This document shows positions 14,649-33,492 of a stretch of DNA of 64,000 nt, in pieces. The translations under genes and the position numbers were made by a program. Position 1 is the first letter of the stretch, and every line of letters begins with the position of its first letter. This stretch comes from Cacajao melanocephalus (lineage: Eukaryota > Chordata > Mammalia > Primates > Pitheciidae): positions 1 through 64,000 of the forward strand of contig CAUYLG010059105.1 in assembly GCA_963573385.1 (NCBI GenBank), read 5' to 3'. The notes under the pieces are model-generated. The model had not been told where the DNA came from, did not search any database, and saw only the letters and a list, made by a program, of their open reading frames with translations.

Positions 14649-15290
14649 ACAGCCTTCTTACCTGTTCCCTCCTCTAAGACCTCTCATGCAGCCTGCTCTC
14701 AACTCAGCTAACAGAGCGGGCCTTTAAAAATTAAGTCAGCCAGCAACACTCTCTGCTTAACACCTCCCAATGGCTCCCTACAGCACACAGAGTAATAGGC
14801 AGAGGCCTCAGATTGACTTAGAAGGCCCTGCGGTTTTTTCCCCGCTCCCTTCCTCTATGACCGCGTCTCTTCCCTCCCCACCGCTCACCTCCCTCTAGCC
14901 ACAGGGCCACCTGGTTGCTCTCAGAACTGCCCACCCAACTCAATGCCTCTGTACTGACCATTCCCTCTGCCTTAGACATCGCAAGGCAAACTCCTTTCCC
15001 TCCTCACTCCCTCACTTGGCTGAAGAGTCACCTGCTCAATCAGCTCTGCTGTCCCCATCCTATTTACAATGACAGTTTCTGCCCCCATCACTCCCGCAGC
15101 CAACTATACCACATTCAACTTCCTAACAGACATTACCTTTTGTAGTTTATTACCATACACCTTCATTAGGACGTGAGCTCCATGAGGGCTGAGGTCTTGG
15201 TCTGATTTGTTCCCTGATCTATCTCAAATGCTCAGAACATGCTAACAGTTGAAAAGCACTCAGTAAGTATTGGTGGAATGAATACATAAA
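14649..15290 (+). mobile_element. L2 LINE 3' region
   Basis: About 640 bp in L2 order: 'cacctcccaatggctcccta' near 14761, 'ggccctgcggttttttcccc' near 14823, 'ccattccctctgccttagac' near 14959, 'acgtgagctccatgaggg' near 15171, and 'gtattggtggaatgaata' at the end. Confidence 0.85.
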
Positions 15291-15439
15291 AGGCTCATCA
15301 AATGCAAAGATAAACTTTTCATTTAAGTTATCTGCCAGAGTTGCTGGTTCCATAAGATGGGCAGAGGACAAGTCATACTGGAGCTTCTAAGGCGCAATGA
15401 GTTCAGATTACTATTCTGAGTGAGACTAGAAGACACATG

Positions 15440-16140
15440 AGAATTTTGAACTGGGGAGTGACATGAGGTGACTTACAGGTTTCTAAAAGTTCATAATGGC
15501 TTCTGTGTGGTATACAGGATTCAAAGGCAGGAGTGGCGCCAGGGGGAGTATTTCAGCTGCCTTGGTCCAGCAAGAGATTACAGTGGTTCAGACCAGGGAA
15601 GCTGAGCTGGAGATACAAAGTATCTGGACCCTGGATATACCATGAAGGCAGAGCTAACAAGCCTTGCTGATGCACCTTGCTGAGAGGGAGAAGAAGAGGG
15701 GGAAGGGGGAGAGTCAAGGATAACTGCTAAATTTTTGGCCTGAGAAACTGAGTAAATGGCAGTATCCGTTACTGGGACAGAACAGAGGGGAGAGGGACAG
15801 ACTTGGGAGTGGAGTCAAGAATTCTGCTTTGGATGTGTTAAAATGGAAATGCCTACCAGACATCCATATGGAGATGCTGACTGGGCAGTTGGATACGTGA
15901 GTCTGGAGGCCAAAAAAGAAGCTGGACTAAAGATAGTTTTTAAAGCCATGGGTCTGGTTGAAATCACATTTAGAGAGGGAAGCTGGATAGAGAGGAAGAC
16001 TCAGGGCTTGGCGCTGAAGTACCTCCCCTTTAGAAAGAAAAGCCAGCAAGTGAGGTAGGGGAGGACTGAGCAGCTCTACTGAATGGGAAGCCACGTGGAG
16101 CATGTGTTTCAAATGTTGCTGTGGGGTCAGATGAGAGGAC
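15440..16140 (-). mobile_element. L2 LINE, internal part, antisense
   Basis: 'gggagtgacatgaggtgact', 'gtcaaggataactgctaaat', 'acatccatatggagatgctg', 'ttggatacgtgagtctgg' and 'aaagccatgggtctggttga' follow the reverse complement of upstream L2. It lies tail-to-tail with the plus-strand L2 that ends at 15290. The frame at 15756-16058 falls inside it. Confidence 0.75.
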
Positions 16141-16900
16141 TCTAATCACTGACTGTTGGATTGGGCCATATGTGGGCCCCAGGGCCCTAAGCAGCTACGA
16201 TACGCCAGGGGGTTGTTGCTGGTGATCCTCTGGGATGGGAAGCGTGCCTCCTGGGGCAAGTGGGGTGAGTACAGGCTGACTGTGGGCAGGGATACCTGAG
16301 CATTCAGCACAGGCAGGAAACTAGAGTCAGGATGACGAGGAAAAAAGCCTGAATCGGGCACAAGGATCCTTGGGGATGAGGGAGAGGGATTGAGCATGCT
16401 ACATCTCCTAAATGGGGGGCATTAGGGTGCAAGTCAGTGCCCCTGAATATGAAAGGCAATGGTCGTCCTGAAATTCCAGAAGCCATGAGGACACCAAGAG
16501 AGTCACACTCACAAAGAAAAAGGTACGCTTTTCTCATGGAAAAGGCTGTATCTAACAAGTTTACGATACCACGCGACAATATCTTAGTTTTAGTTAACTT
16601 TTATAATTCAGCACATTTCTATAAACATCCACTTTTGTTTCTGATAATGCTATGCCAGTTTTTATACTTGTTTCATATTTTTTCTCAAGAGGAAGTTATA
16701 GTAGTGAATCTAAGAGCTACAGAAAAAAATGCGTGTTTTCAAAGTGTGGTGACTTGTTTTAGACACTTTCAGTACTGATAATGACAGTTCACAGGACCAG
16801 GAAAAGCAGAGGACTCAGCACGGTGTCACAGCGAGACTCTGGCCTGGGTGCTGAGTGGACGTGCCCCCAGCTCAGCTGCCTCCCCTCCCCAGCGGCGTGG
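16141..16900. other. Unassigned sequence
   Basis: No gene or repeat recognised. Short frames only. Confidence 0.45.
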
Positions 16901-17103
16901 CCCTAATGCTCACTGCATTTCCTCCCGCCCTCAGTTCCTTCCTCAGCAGCACAGGGATGGGAGCTCCCTTGCAGGTCACTGGAGGCAGAGAAGAATCCAC
17001 ACACATAAAGCAGCTGCGGTGATACCTTGCACATAACAGGAATTATTTTTAGAATGACTGTGCAGATGTTCAGAACACTCAACCCCAACATATGGAGATC
17101 TGG
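16901..17103 (+). repeat. Inverted duplication, left arm (MIR-like sequence)
   Basis: Matches the reverse complement of 18381-18583 without gaps, with 12 differences in 203 bp (9 transitions, 3 transversions). The underlying text resembles a diverged MIR ('ctcagttccttcctcagc', 'cataaagcagctgcgg', 'cttgcacataacagg'). Confidence 0.93.
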
Positions 17104-17856
17104 TGTACTGACTATTTTCGGTTAAAGATCCTTGAAAAACAGCAGATGCAAGAAGGAAATTCTAATCACCCCTTTCCTTCCGGAAAATAGGAGATCAACA
17201 TCCCCATGTGAAAGATGTCCTTCCTCGCCAGGAGAACAGAAACACACTCTGACGGGGAGGAAGAGCCAAGAGACCTTGAGAAAACGATTCTTACTCCTTC
17301 ATTCTCCCAACATGGAGTACCTGTCCCAGCTGCCTCTCTCTGCTCATCCTGGTATAAAAGTGTTTGGGTTTTGCCACTTCTCTGGGTCCTCATTTCCTTA
17401 TGAGGGCTCCTGAGTCACATAAACCTTATACAAATCGGTGTGCTTTCTTCCTATTAATCTGTCTTGTGTCAATTTAATTCACAGGCCCAGCTGAAAATCC
17501 TAGAAGAGTCAAGGTGAAATTTTGTCTCCCCTATAATTGAATGTATTATTACACATAAAAATATACTCAGAGAGAAGTCGTTAATCTGAATATCGTGATA
17601 ATGATAGCTATCAGTGTAATCCCTTTTAACATACTTTCAGTTCCCATAATCCTGAGGCGCACTCACATGTTGTGGTATTGTTATCACCGTTGCAGTACTT
17701 ACTTTCCCTGTCAAAATTGCCTCACCTGCTTTCCCATAGAGGTAGCAACATGCTCAAAGCACAGGCCCTAGACCAGGTCTCCCAGTGTCCAAGTCCAGCA
17801 TATGTGGATCACTTTCCCTGAACCCTGCCTTTCCTGTCTATAGGAGGTGCCCAGGG
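17104..17856. other. Spacer of the inverted duplication, unassigned
   Basis: No gene seen. Frames at 17132-17413 (plus) and 17166-17393 (minus) overlap and have no domains. Confidence 0.45.
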
Positions 17857-18264
<408 letters not shown>

Positions 18265-18380
18265 TCAGTAGTAATTCTTATCCCATAGGATGGTTGTGAG
18301 ATTTTGAAAAATTATATATGTCACACCTGTGCATGAAGCCCTCAGCAAATGTGAACACTGGACCTCAGGAAATATGTATG

Positions 18381-18583
18381 CCAGAGCTCCATATGTTGGG
18401 GTTGGGTGTTCTGAGCATCTTCACAGTCATTCTAAAAATAATCCCTGTTATGTGCAAGGTATCACTGCAGCTGCTTTATGTGTGTGGATTGTTCTCTGCC
18501 TCCAGTGACCTATAAGAGAGCTCCCATCCCTGTGCTGCTGAGGAAGGAACTGAGGGTGGGAGGAAATGCAGTGAACATTAGGG
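18381..18583 (-). repeat. Inverted duplication, right arm
   Basis: Partner of 16901-17103. Both arms keep an open frame ending in ...VIPCT (16848-17036 plus; 18448-18645 minus), but 5 of 43 shared residues differ, so there is no sign of coding constraint. Confidence 0.93.
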
Positions 18584-19994
18584 CATGTGACTGAGAATGT
18601 CAGAGGGAAAGACGGGGCCTGGGAGGAGACCCCCACATGCCTCAAGGTCTGCTTCCATGTGACATGGACTGCAGGTCCCTTACCTTTTCATGAGATGAGC
18701 AGGACAAACAGCTTCTGACTGTCACCAGTGGCAATCAAGACAGGAAGAAAGGGGCATGATGTCCTGTCACGAACTAAAAGGCGGGGGGCAGGACAGAAGT
18801 AAGTGGATAAAAGGCACTGAAAGTGAGCACAGGTGAGGAGACAGAACCTGAGAACTGGCACTTACACCTTCAAGTCTGGGGTGACAGGGTCTGAGCTGGG
18901 TGCAGTTCGTTTTAGGACAATGTTTCAAAATCCCTTTAAAACAGAAACTCCTATGTAGCAACTCAGGAGCTCAACCAAGAAAGAAAGGGCTGGGACAGAG
19001 GGACAAGTGACACTCATTGGAGCAGAACTGCCCATGGCTGATCCAAGGGGACATCTCCCAGGGACTCAGAGGGAGTCTCCACCCTCTCCTGAGTTAGATA
19101 GTCAAGGCCAAAGGCAACATCCATGTCTGAAACGGAGACTCTGACAGGAGAAGATGAACTGGCCCTGGTGGAGCATGAAGGCTGTCAGGGTAGGGGACAA
19201 TTGTCGGGGCCAAGCCCAGGAGCACAAGGACAGTGGGTACATAAAGCATGAGCAGGACACATTGCTGGCAGGATGCATGCAAGCACATCCCAGCTTATCC
19301 AGCAAACACAAGGTCGGCGGAAACAGAGCTTGAAAAAACGGGAAAGAAACATCACCCCAGATGCCGAGGCTCCCCACAAGAACCTCGTGGAACCTAACAC
19401 ACACACAAACTCAACAAAGGAAGGACTTGAAGTGAGAAAAACAAGACTATGATGAAAAGAAGGCTAGAGACAGAACCAAGGAAACCAATTACAACGTGAG
19501 AATTAAAACCCCACCACTGCAAATCTAATAAATAATTTAGAAACAGCAAGGAACAGAGTAGATATGAGTGAAAATTCAAAGTAATGGCATGGGGGAAGGT
19601 GTGAGATCTCCACAGTAATTTTGTGGAAGAATGAAGAGATAAATTATAGTGAAGAGGATCTGTAAACAGATTGGGAATGTTTTTTTTTTAAACTCTAGAA
19701 ACAAATGTGCTTTGTGATGAGAGACCTATAATCTGAAATTGAGTATTGTCTCTTCAGTTTCATTTCGATTCTCCTGTTAATTTCAAACACATTTTTTTAA
19801 ACATACACATTATTCTTTCATAGCTTCTGTCTTGTATCATGATATAATCGATAGATTTCTGAATTTATGACCATATAATATTAGCCTGATCATTTCTGGA
19901 TGGTATACTTCTGGATAATTCATTGTTTTTGCTGCTGTTCTTTTCTGTATTGTTTAAATAATTTATGAGAAACATGCACTGCTTTTTATTTTTA
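18584..19994. other. Unassigned sequence
   Basis: No gene. Overlapping minus-strand frames at 19094-19406 have no domain. 19680-19990 is AT-rich. Confidence 0.45.
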
Positions 19995-20007
19995 AAAGTG
20001 TAATCTT

Positions 20008-20324
<317 letters not shown>

Positions 20325-20483
20325 TTATCTTTAAAGGGAAAAAAACACACTCCATAGTCTTTCAATAAGTAGATATTAAACATTAGTTTAGGCACTGGTG
20401 TTATGAGCTAGACCAAGACCTTGCCCAGCTTCCAGATAAAGTCATGGGGGCTGTAGATTCAGGAAGACAGTTAATCCAAATAC

Positions 20484-20997
20484 AGTTCATTGCAGAAATG
20501 CAAGGGTGATTCAACATTAGCAAATATAATCCATCTTGTTACCAGAGCTGAAGAGGAAAATCATATGATCACCCCTCAGATGTACCAAAGGTATGTGAAA
20601 AAGTCAGCATTCATTCATATGAGAAACACTCAATAAAACAGAAACGGACAGATAGGATGAAATCATGCCTAACAAGATAGAAAATATACACTTAGGCAAC
20701 ATACACCTCACCTCAAAAGCCAGCATCTTAATTAACAAAGGAAAACTAACTTTTCTTGCTACGGTCTGGAACAAGACAAGCACTCACTCTTCAACACTGA
20801 GTTTGAAGTACTAGCCCACATACATAGACAAGATAAATCAACTACAGAAATAACATTCATGAAAGAAGAAGTTAAAATTCTCTTTATTTGCAGAGCATAT
20901 GTTTATGTACTCACATGTGGAAAAACAAAAGAATCCCTACAAAACAAACACCAAAAAAAGAAAGGAAATCTAATAAGAAAGGTAGATGTACAATAAA
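20484..20997 (+). mobile_element. Old L1 ORF2 remnant, left of Tigger1
   Basis: 'gaaatgcaagggtgattcaa' near 20497, 'ggatgaaatcatgcctaaca' near 20656, and 'gtttgaagtactagcccaca' near 20801 are reverse-transcriptase-region text of L1M. It continues after the Tigger1 insertion at 23333. Confidence 0.85.
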
Positions 20998-20999
20998 TA

Positions 21000-24582
<3,583 letters not shown>

Positions 24583-24596
24583 ATAAAACCAAAGGC

Positions 24597-26959
<2,363 letters not shown>

Positions 26960-27289
26960 GTTCTCAGCAAACTGACACACGAAGAGAAAAACAAACACCG
27001 CATGTTCTCACTTCTAAGTGGGTGTTAAACAATGAGAACACATGGACACAGGGAGGGGAACATCACATACCAAGACCTGTTGGGGGATGGGGAAGCTAGG
27101 GGAGGAATAGTAAGGGGTGGGGGGATTGGGGAGGGATAGCATTAGGAGAAATACCTAATGTAGATGACGGGGGGATGGATGCAGCAAACCACCATGGCAC
27201 GTGTATACCTATGTAAGAATCCTGCAGGATCTGCACATGTGCCCCAGAACTTAAAGTATAGTAATTAAAAAACAATGCAAAAAAAAAAA
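26960..27289 (+). mobile_element. L1 3' end, primate (L1PA/PB type)
   Basis: The 3' UTR is readable: 'gcatgttctcacttctaagt', 'aacacatggacacagggagg', 'gcaaaccaccatggcacgtg', 'acatgtgccccagaacttaa', then poly(A) at 27279-27289. 5'-truncated just after the end of ORF2. Confidence 0.93.
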
Positions 27290-27507
27290 GGATGAAAAAA
27301 GATGAGATGAGGGTGTGGCTTTGGCATGGTGGCAGCGTCGATGATTTTGAAACCTCATGACCTTGAGTCTGAATGTCCACTCAAACTTGGCTCTCCCAGG
27401 CAACAAAACACTCCTGATTAGAACTGTAAATTCTCCTTGTTTCCAGAGAGAGCTCTTCATATGTTGATGGAAAATTCCAATCAACAAACTTGAAGGAGTA
27501 ATTGCAT
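27290..27507. other. Unassigned sequence
   Basis: About 220 bp between two mobile elements, with no feature recognised. Confidence 0.4.
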
Positions 27508-27950
27508 GCGGGCCATGTTTTATTTCACTTCGTTGCATCGCACTGCTCAGATACTGCGTTGTTTACAAATTGAAGGTCTGTGGCAAGCCTGCAAGGAGCA
27601 AGTCTATCAGCACCATTTTCCTCACAGCATGTGCGCACTTCATGTCTCACTGTCGGTATATTTCATATACCAAATAATGAAGTTTTTGGTATATGAAATA
27701 TACCGACAGAAAGACGTGAAGTGTACATACCTTAATTTAAAAATACTTCATCATCGGCAATGAAGTATTTTTAAATTACGTACCTTTTTATGACACGATG
27801 CTACTGCACACCTACTAGACTACAGCATAGTGTAATCATAACTTTGATATGCACTGGGAAACCAAAGGAGGTGTGTGACTTGCTTTATTGTGATACCTGT
27901 TTTATTGCAATGGTCTGCAGCAGAACCATGAGCTCTCCAAGGTAGGCCTA
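27508..27950. mobile_element. Tigger1-derived element with two internal foldbacks
   Basis: The left ~140 bp match the Tigger1 5' end ('gatactgcgttgtttacaaa', 'acagcatgtgcgcacttcat') and the right ~190 bp match its 3' end ('gatatgcactgggaaaccaa', 'gctttattgtgatacctgtt'), ending ...GGTAGGCCTA before TA. Between them lie perfect inverted repeats at 27650-27674/27685-27709 and 27733-27751/27760-27778. No coding sequence. Confidence 0.88.
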
Positions 27951-27952
27951 TA

Positions 27953-28437
27953 CATTTTCTTATTGGTTGGCTTAATGCAAAAGACAAACCCAAACTGGCA
28001 AAGATTACACAGAAACCAGTTTCTGCAAACTGAATGTTCCCCCTCTCCAGGAACGTCAACCATTACATAGCCGTTTCCTCTACAAAACTGTTACCAAAGA
28101 GAAGCCAATTTGTTTACAGTCATGTGTGAAATTAGCAACGATGTACCACCTAAAATACCTACTCAATTCAAAACAAAGCTATGAAAAGTAAGAACATCTC
28201 ATTTTGACATCTGCACTGCACACTCAAATCAAGGCAGAGCCCTGAGAGTAAGCGCCAAGGAGACCCTTACGACTGCCATGGGTACTGAAGGCACGGGAAA
28301 TAGTTAATGCAGGCCACTTGTTATTTCATTTCAGACGAATGGAAATCTGAAGGCTTCCATGTTCTAGAAACTGTTGGGTTTTCACATTAGAGACCAGTGG
28401 AGAGAAAGAGAAAGTGCAAGCCAGATCCCTGCTTTAA
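27953..28437. other. Unassigned sequence
   Basis: No gene or recognised repeat. Confidence 0.4.
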
Positions 28438-28738
<301 letters not shown>

Positions 28739-28751
28739 AGCACTGAGCATT

Positions 28752-29200
28752 CTTTTGGAACAAGAAGCTCAGACAACCCCAGTTTCCTCTGCAGTAGTTC
28801 AAGTCAATGCAGGCTGAGTGGACGGAGGTCCTGGGTTGCTCAAGTGCTGTCTGATTCCCTACTGAAACTCACTACTGCCATCCATCCAACAGCGGAGCAT
28901 CTGTGCTCCTGGACTAAGGAAGTAGAGATGCCCAGATTTCTGACACACAAGCCACTGGTGAGAAATTCATCTGGAATCGCAAATTTATCTTTAAAAAGCC
29001 GAACAGGGACATCCAGTTTCAGTTCCACATGTAAAATGTTTGGAGTTGTCACTCCTATCCTGATGACAAGAAAAAGGCTGAGCAAACAGAAGCTCAGCAA
29101 CCTTTCTTGGACCCCTCAGAGAACTGAGGTTGCCGAACAAACTGCCACTGGGCAATCTGAAGAGACGGGAACAGAGTCTCCGCTGAGCTCTGCTTACCTA
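28752..29200. other. Unassigned, possibly L1 5' UTR
   Basis: Contains a 133-codon plus frame (28844-29245) without domains. The text leads into L1M-like leader sequence, so it may be the start of the long L1 that follows. Confidence 0.35.
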
Positions 29201-30881
29201 GAGATGACGCTGGGCCATCCCCCGGTAGGAGCCTCCGAATGTTAATTCTGACAAATTGCTGGAGGCTAAGGGTGGACCAGCCTGAGAGTGAGACTGCTGG
29301 GGCTGCAGTTTTAGGGGGACCCCCCCCCCACACTCTTATGCGTGTTTTGCCTCTAAGAACATCACCAGGTTCTCAGGGTTAAGAGCTCTGATGGCTGTAG
29401 CAGGGGAGGGAAAGGCTAGTCATGGTGACGAATGACCAGAACCTTCTCCGCAACAAAGGCCTGCTCTCAGGCATAAAAAGACTTCACCAACACAGTGCCC
29501 CATTTGGAGGAGGACATTTTCCTGATCCCATGCCCTTCCAGCCTTCCTATCTCACCTAAGGCAGGAATAAAAAGCTAAGAAACGCTTGTTAAGGTGATAG
29601 CCCAGAGACACAAGCCCATTAAAAGACTGAAATTTCATCATCAGAGTAAACCACATCATACACACGCCTTCCTACCACAGCAACGGGGCTGCAGTATAAC
29701 CACCATGAATTACAGTTGACGGAGCTGCCAGACACAAGAAAGCATTCTTAGGGAAGTCCAAAGACAAAAAAGTAGTACAAAAACGAAACAAATAGGTGAA
29801 TTTGAATCTTCTGGCACCTACAGCTACAGCAAATATTAAGAGCCTGATGTCAGCCATATTACTACAAAACCTTAAAGGTACGGCCTATTTCCTTTAATTC
29901 TTATTATGTGATACAATGCATTTGGTTTTCAGCAAAAAAATTACAAGGCATGATAAAAGGCAAGGCAAAAAAATCTGAGGAGACAGAGAAAGCAACAGAA
30001 CCAGACTGAGATACAGCAGAGAATTTGGAATCACTAAACGGGGCATTTAAAACCACTGTGATGAATATGCTAAGGGCTGCCATGGAAAAAGTGGACAAAC
30101 ATGTAAGAACAGATGGGTGGTGTAAGCAGAGATGGAATATCTGAGAAGAAAATCAAAAGAAATGCTAGAAATCAAAAACACTGTAACAGAAATGAAAATT
30201 GCCTTTGATGGGCTCCTAAGTAGACCAGACACAGCTGAGGAAAGAAGCAGTGAGCTTAAAGATAGGTCAACACAAATGTCCCAAACTAAAGTGCAAGAAA
30301 AAATGAGAAAAAAGCAAATTAAAAAACACCATAAAACAACAACAGCAGCATAATTTCAGCATGTGTCATATAGGTATGACAGGAATACTAAAAGGCAAAA
30401 AGAGAATGAAATGGACGACATATCGGAAGTAATAGCAGTAAACTGATAAACTTTCCAAGTTTAATAAATTAAATTTATTTTATTTAATGAAATAAACTGA
30501 TAGCTTTCCAAACAGACCCAAAACCATAAATCAAAGAAGCTCAGAGAACCCAAAGAGGGTAACTACCAAAAACTCTACACTGAGGCATCTCACTCAAACT
30601 GCAGGAAGTCAAAGTCCAAGAGAAGATCTCGAAAGAAACCAGAGAAAAAAATAACACCTTACCAAAGATGAACAAGTAGATTTATCATCAAAAAGCAAAC
30701 ATGAAGACAGTGGAGGATTTAAAGTGATGAAAGAAGAATCCACCAACCTAGACATCTGTATCCAGCAAAATTCTCCCACAAAAGTGAAAGCGAAATAAAA
30801 ACTTTTTCAGAGAAAGGAAAATGGAAGAAATGTATCACCAGCAATGTGACCTGCAAAAAATGTTAAAAGTAGAGTTCTTTG

Positions 30882-31095
30882 CAATGGGAACATATGGACA
30901 CAGGGAGGGGAACAACACACAATCGTTGGGGTGGGTGGGGGTAGGGGGAAGGAGAGCATTAGAAAACATAGCTAATGCATGTTGGGCTTAGTACCCAGGT
31001 GCAAAAAACCACCATGGCACATGTTTACCTATGTAACAAACCTGCACATCCTGCATGTGTACCCCAGAACTAAAAATTAAAATTTAAACTTAAAA
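30882..31095 (+). mobile_element. L1 3' end (L1PA/PB type) inside the old L1
   Basis: 'gggaacatatggacacaggg', 'aaaaccaccatggcacatgt' and 'atgtgtaccccagaactaaa', then an A-rich tail. Target duplications AAAAGTAGAGTTCTTTG (30865-30881) and AAAAGTAGTTCTTTG (31096-31110), the second two bases shorter. Confidence 0.92.
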
Positions 31096-31194
31096 AAAAG
31101 TAGTTCTTTGAAGAAAGGAAAATGAAATAGGTCAGAAACTCACATCTACCTAAGGAAAGAAAAGAGCTTTGAAGAAGGAATTAATGAAGGTAAA

Positions 31195-31545
31195 ATATTT
31201 TTATTTTTCTTATTCTTTAAAAAAATTTGAATATAAACCTATTTTTTAATTGACAAAAATATATATGTATTATGTACGTCATGTTATTTTGAAATGTGTA
31301 TACATTGTTGAGTGGTTAAACTGAGCTAATTAACACATGCACTGCCTCTCATACTTACTTTTTGTGTTAAGAACACTTAAAATATATTCTAGCAATTTTT
31401 AAGAATACTCTACATTGTTATTAACTATAGTCACCACATGGTACAATAGATCTCTTGAATTTATCCCTCTTATCTTACAGAAATGTTTTATTCCTTGACC
31501 AATATTTCATCAAATCCTCATATATTTTCTTATTCTTAATTGATC
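31195..31545 (-). mobile_element. L1 fragment, antisense
   Basis: 'cattgttgagtggttaaact', 'gctaattaacacatgcactg' and 'cattgttattaactatagtc' are reverse complements of the L1MA-type 3' region. Inserted in the long L1. Confidence 0.8.
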
Positions 31546-31574
31546 TAAAAGATAACTGTTTGTGTAAAGTAATA

Positions 31575-32044
31575 TGAAAGAAAAATAAATCCTGGGACCC
31601 TAATTCATTATGCCAAAGGGAAAAATTAAGCTGGAAGCTGAGTCACGCAAGAAGCTGCCTTTTCTTTTGTTGCCCAGCAGACAGCTGAAGCTAAAAGGCC
31701 AGACAGAGGCCAGCCGTCTCCAAGGTGCTGCTCTGTGTTTTCTTTATCTTGTATAAAGTGCTGACTTGCTGAGCACTAGATGAATATGTAATTGACTACT
31801 CCTATATCCCTTCCTTTTCACGTGCAACACGTGGATTCAGTGATGTGACCACACCTTCCCTCCTTCCCCTCCTGCCCGCTTTTCCCCTTTATATACGAAA
31901 GCCCTCAAAATCCTTTTAGGAAAATGTACAGATCACAGATTGTTCCTCTGGTTTTGTGTTTCTTTATCCCAGGTGCATCCTTAACCTTGGTTAAATAAAC
32001 CTCTATATTGCTTGAGACCTGTCTCAGATACTTTTTGGTTTACA
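31575..32044 (+). mobile_element. Solo ERV LTR with 6-bp target duplication
   Basis: 470 bp starting TG (31575) and ending CA (32044), flanked by GTAATA at 31569-31574 and 32045-32050. A TATA-like 'tttatatac' lies near 31888 and an AATAAA at 31995. The end is '...gagacctgtctcagatac...'. Six-base duplications suit a class II (ERVK-like) element, perhaps the LTR14 group; the family name is a guess. No viral genes are present. Confidence 0.85.
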
Positions 32045-32160
32045 GTAATAATAGTCAACATCTTTTGGGTGATGATAGCATACAGATAAATGCAATGAAC
32101 GGTAGTGATGTCATAAGAAATGAAATAAGGAAACTGGGAATATTCTTTTATAAGGTATCT

Positions 32161-32995
32161 GTGATATTGTGATATATTTGGTCTTGATCTCTTTTCACGG
32201 CAAACAATTCCTCAAATCCTTGAATTCCCCAAAGTGCTGTCTTTTTGCTAATCATGCTAATGTTGACTGACAGATTCAGAGTGGGACTGCTCACCACAAA
32301 GACAGAGGCGGGATTAGAGGGTTCGGACTTTCAGCCCCATACCCCAACCCCAGGGAGGGGAGAAGAGCTGAAGGCTAAGTTGATCACCAATAGCCAATGG
32401 TTTAATCAATGATGCCTACATAATGAAGCTCAATAAAAACCCAAGAAGACTGGGTTCAGAGAGTTTCCTGATAGCTGACCATGTGGAGGTTCCTGGAGGG
32501 CGGCATCCTGAAAGGGGTATGGAACCTAAGCCCACCTTCCCCATATCTTACCCTACACATCTCCTCACGGGTGTCCTTTCTAACATCCTTTATAACAAAC
32601 CAGTAAATGTTAAGTGTTTCCCTGACTTCCATGAGCTGCTCTAGCAAATTAACTGAACCCAAGAGAAGGCTGTGGGTCAACTGGAAGCTGGTTGGTCAGA
32701 AGTCCTAGAGGCCTGGACTTAGGACTAGTGTTTGCGGAGGCGGCAGCCTTGGGTCCCGGGCCCTGCACCAGTGAGGTCTGAGGCTATCTCCAGGTAGATG
32801 ATGTTAACATTAAATTAGAAAATAAGCACCTGGTGGCCACTGCGCACTCTGTGGGGGAAAACCCCCCACAATTTAGACACACAAGTCGTTTCACAATAGT
32901 CTTCTGTGTTGATTATTGTTGTGGTGTGGGAGCAGAGGAAAAACACAGCTTGAGAGGTTTTTTCCCCAAACAGCACCTATTCTAGATATGAACCA
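32161..32995 (+). mobile_element. ERV-type LTR with short internal piece, family unassigned
   Basis: Begins TGTGATATTGTGATATA. Typical LTR phrases: 'tgcctacataatgaagctca', 'aataaaaacccaagaag', 'ctgaccatgtggaggttcct'. At about 32840-32960 'gtgggggaaaacccccc' and later text look like leader sequence past the LTR. No coding frames for viral proteins. Confidence 0.6.
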
Positions 32996-33211
32996 GTATT
33001 GTGTTATTTGAGAGTGAATATAGAGTAGTTGAAAATGCATGGGGAAAACTCTAGGACAATCACTAAAATAATTTGTAAAAGAAGTGTAATTGATATGTAA
33101 AAGACAAGATGAAATGCATTCATTAAAAATGCTCTATTCAGACCAGAAAGGGCAGGAAAAAAAAGGGAAAGGGAACAACAACAAAAAATGTTACAAACAT
33201 GGTAAAAAAAA

Positions 33212-33492
33212 TTTTTTTTTAAATACAGGTCTCACTCTGTGGCCCAGGCTAGAGTGCAGTGGCACAATCACGGTTCACTGCAGCCCCAACCTCCCTGAGC
33301 TCAAGTGATCTTCCCATCTTAGCCTCCTGAGTAGCTGGGACTACAGGCAGGCACCACCACAGCTAGCTAAGGTTTGATTTTTTGTTTGTTTGTTTTTGGT
33401 AGAGACTGGTCTCGAACTCTTAGGCTCAAGCGATCAGCTTATCTCGGCCCCCAAAGTGCTAGGATTATAGGCGTGAGCCACTGTGCCCAGCC
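33212..33492 (-). mobile_element. Alu (J-like) inside the old L1
   Basis: J-type text ('gagctcaagtgatcttccc', 'ctcttaggctcaagcgatc') with a GTTT-rich linker. L1 text resumes at about 33500. Confidence 0.95.

Noticed and set aside
28844..29245. 133-codon plus frame
   Set aside because: No domain, next to L1 leader-like text; probably chance or L1 5' sequence.
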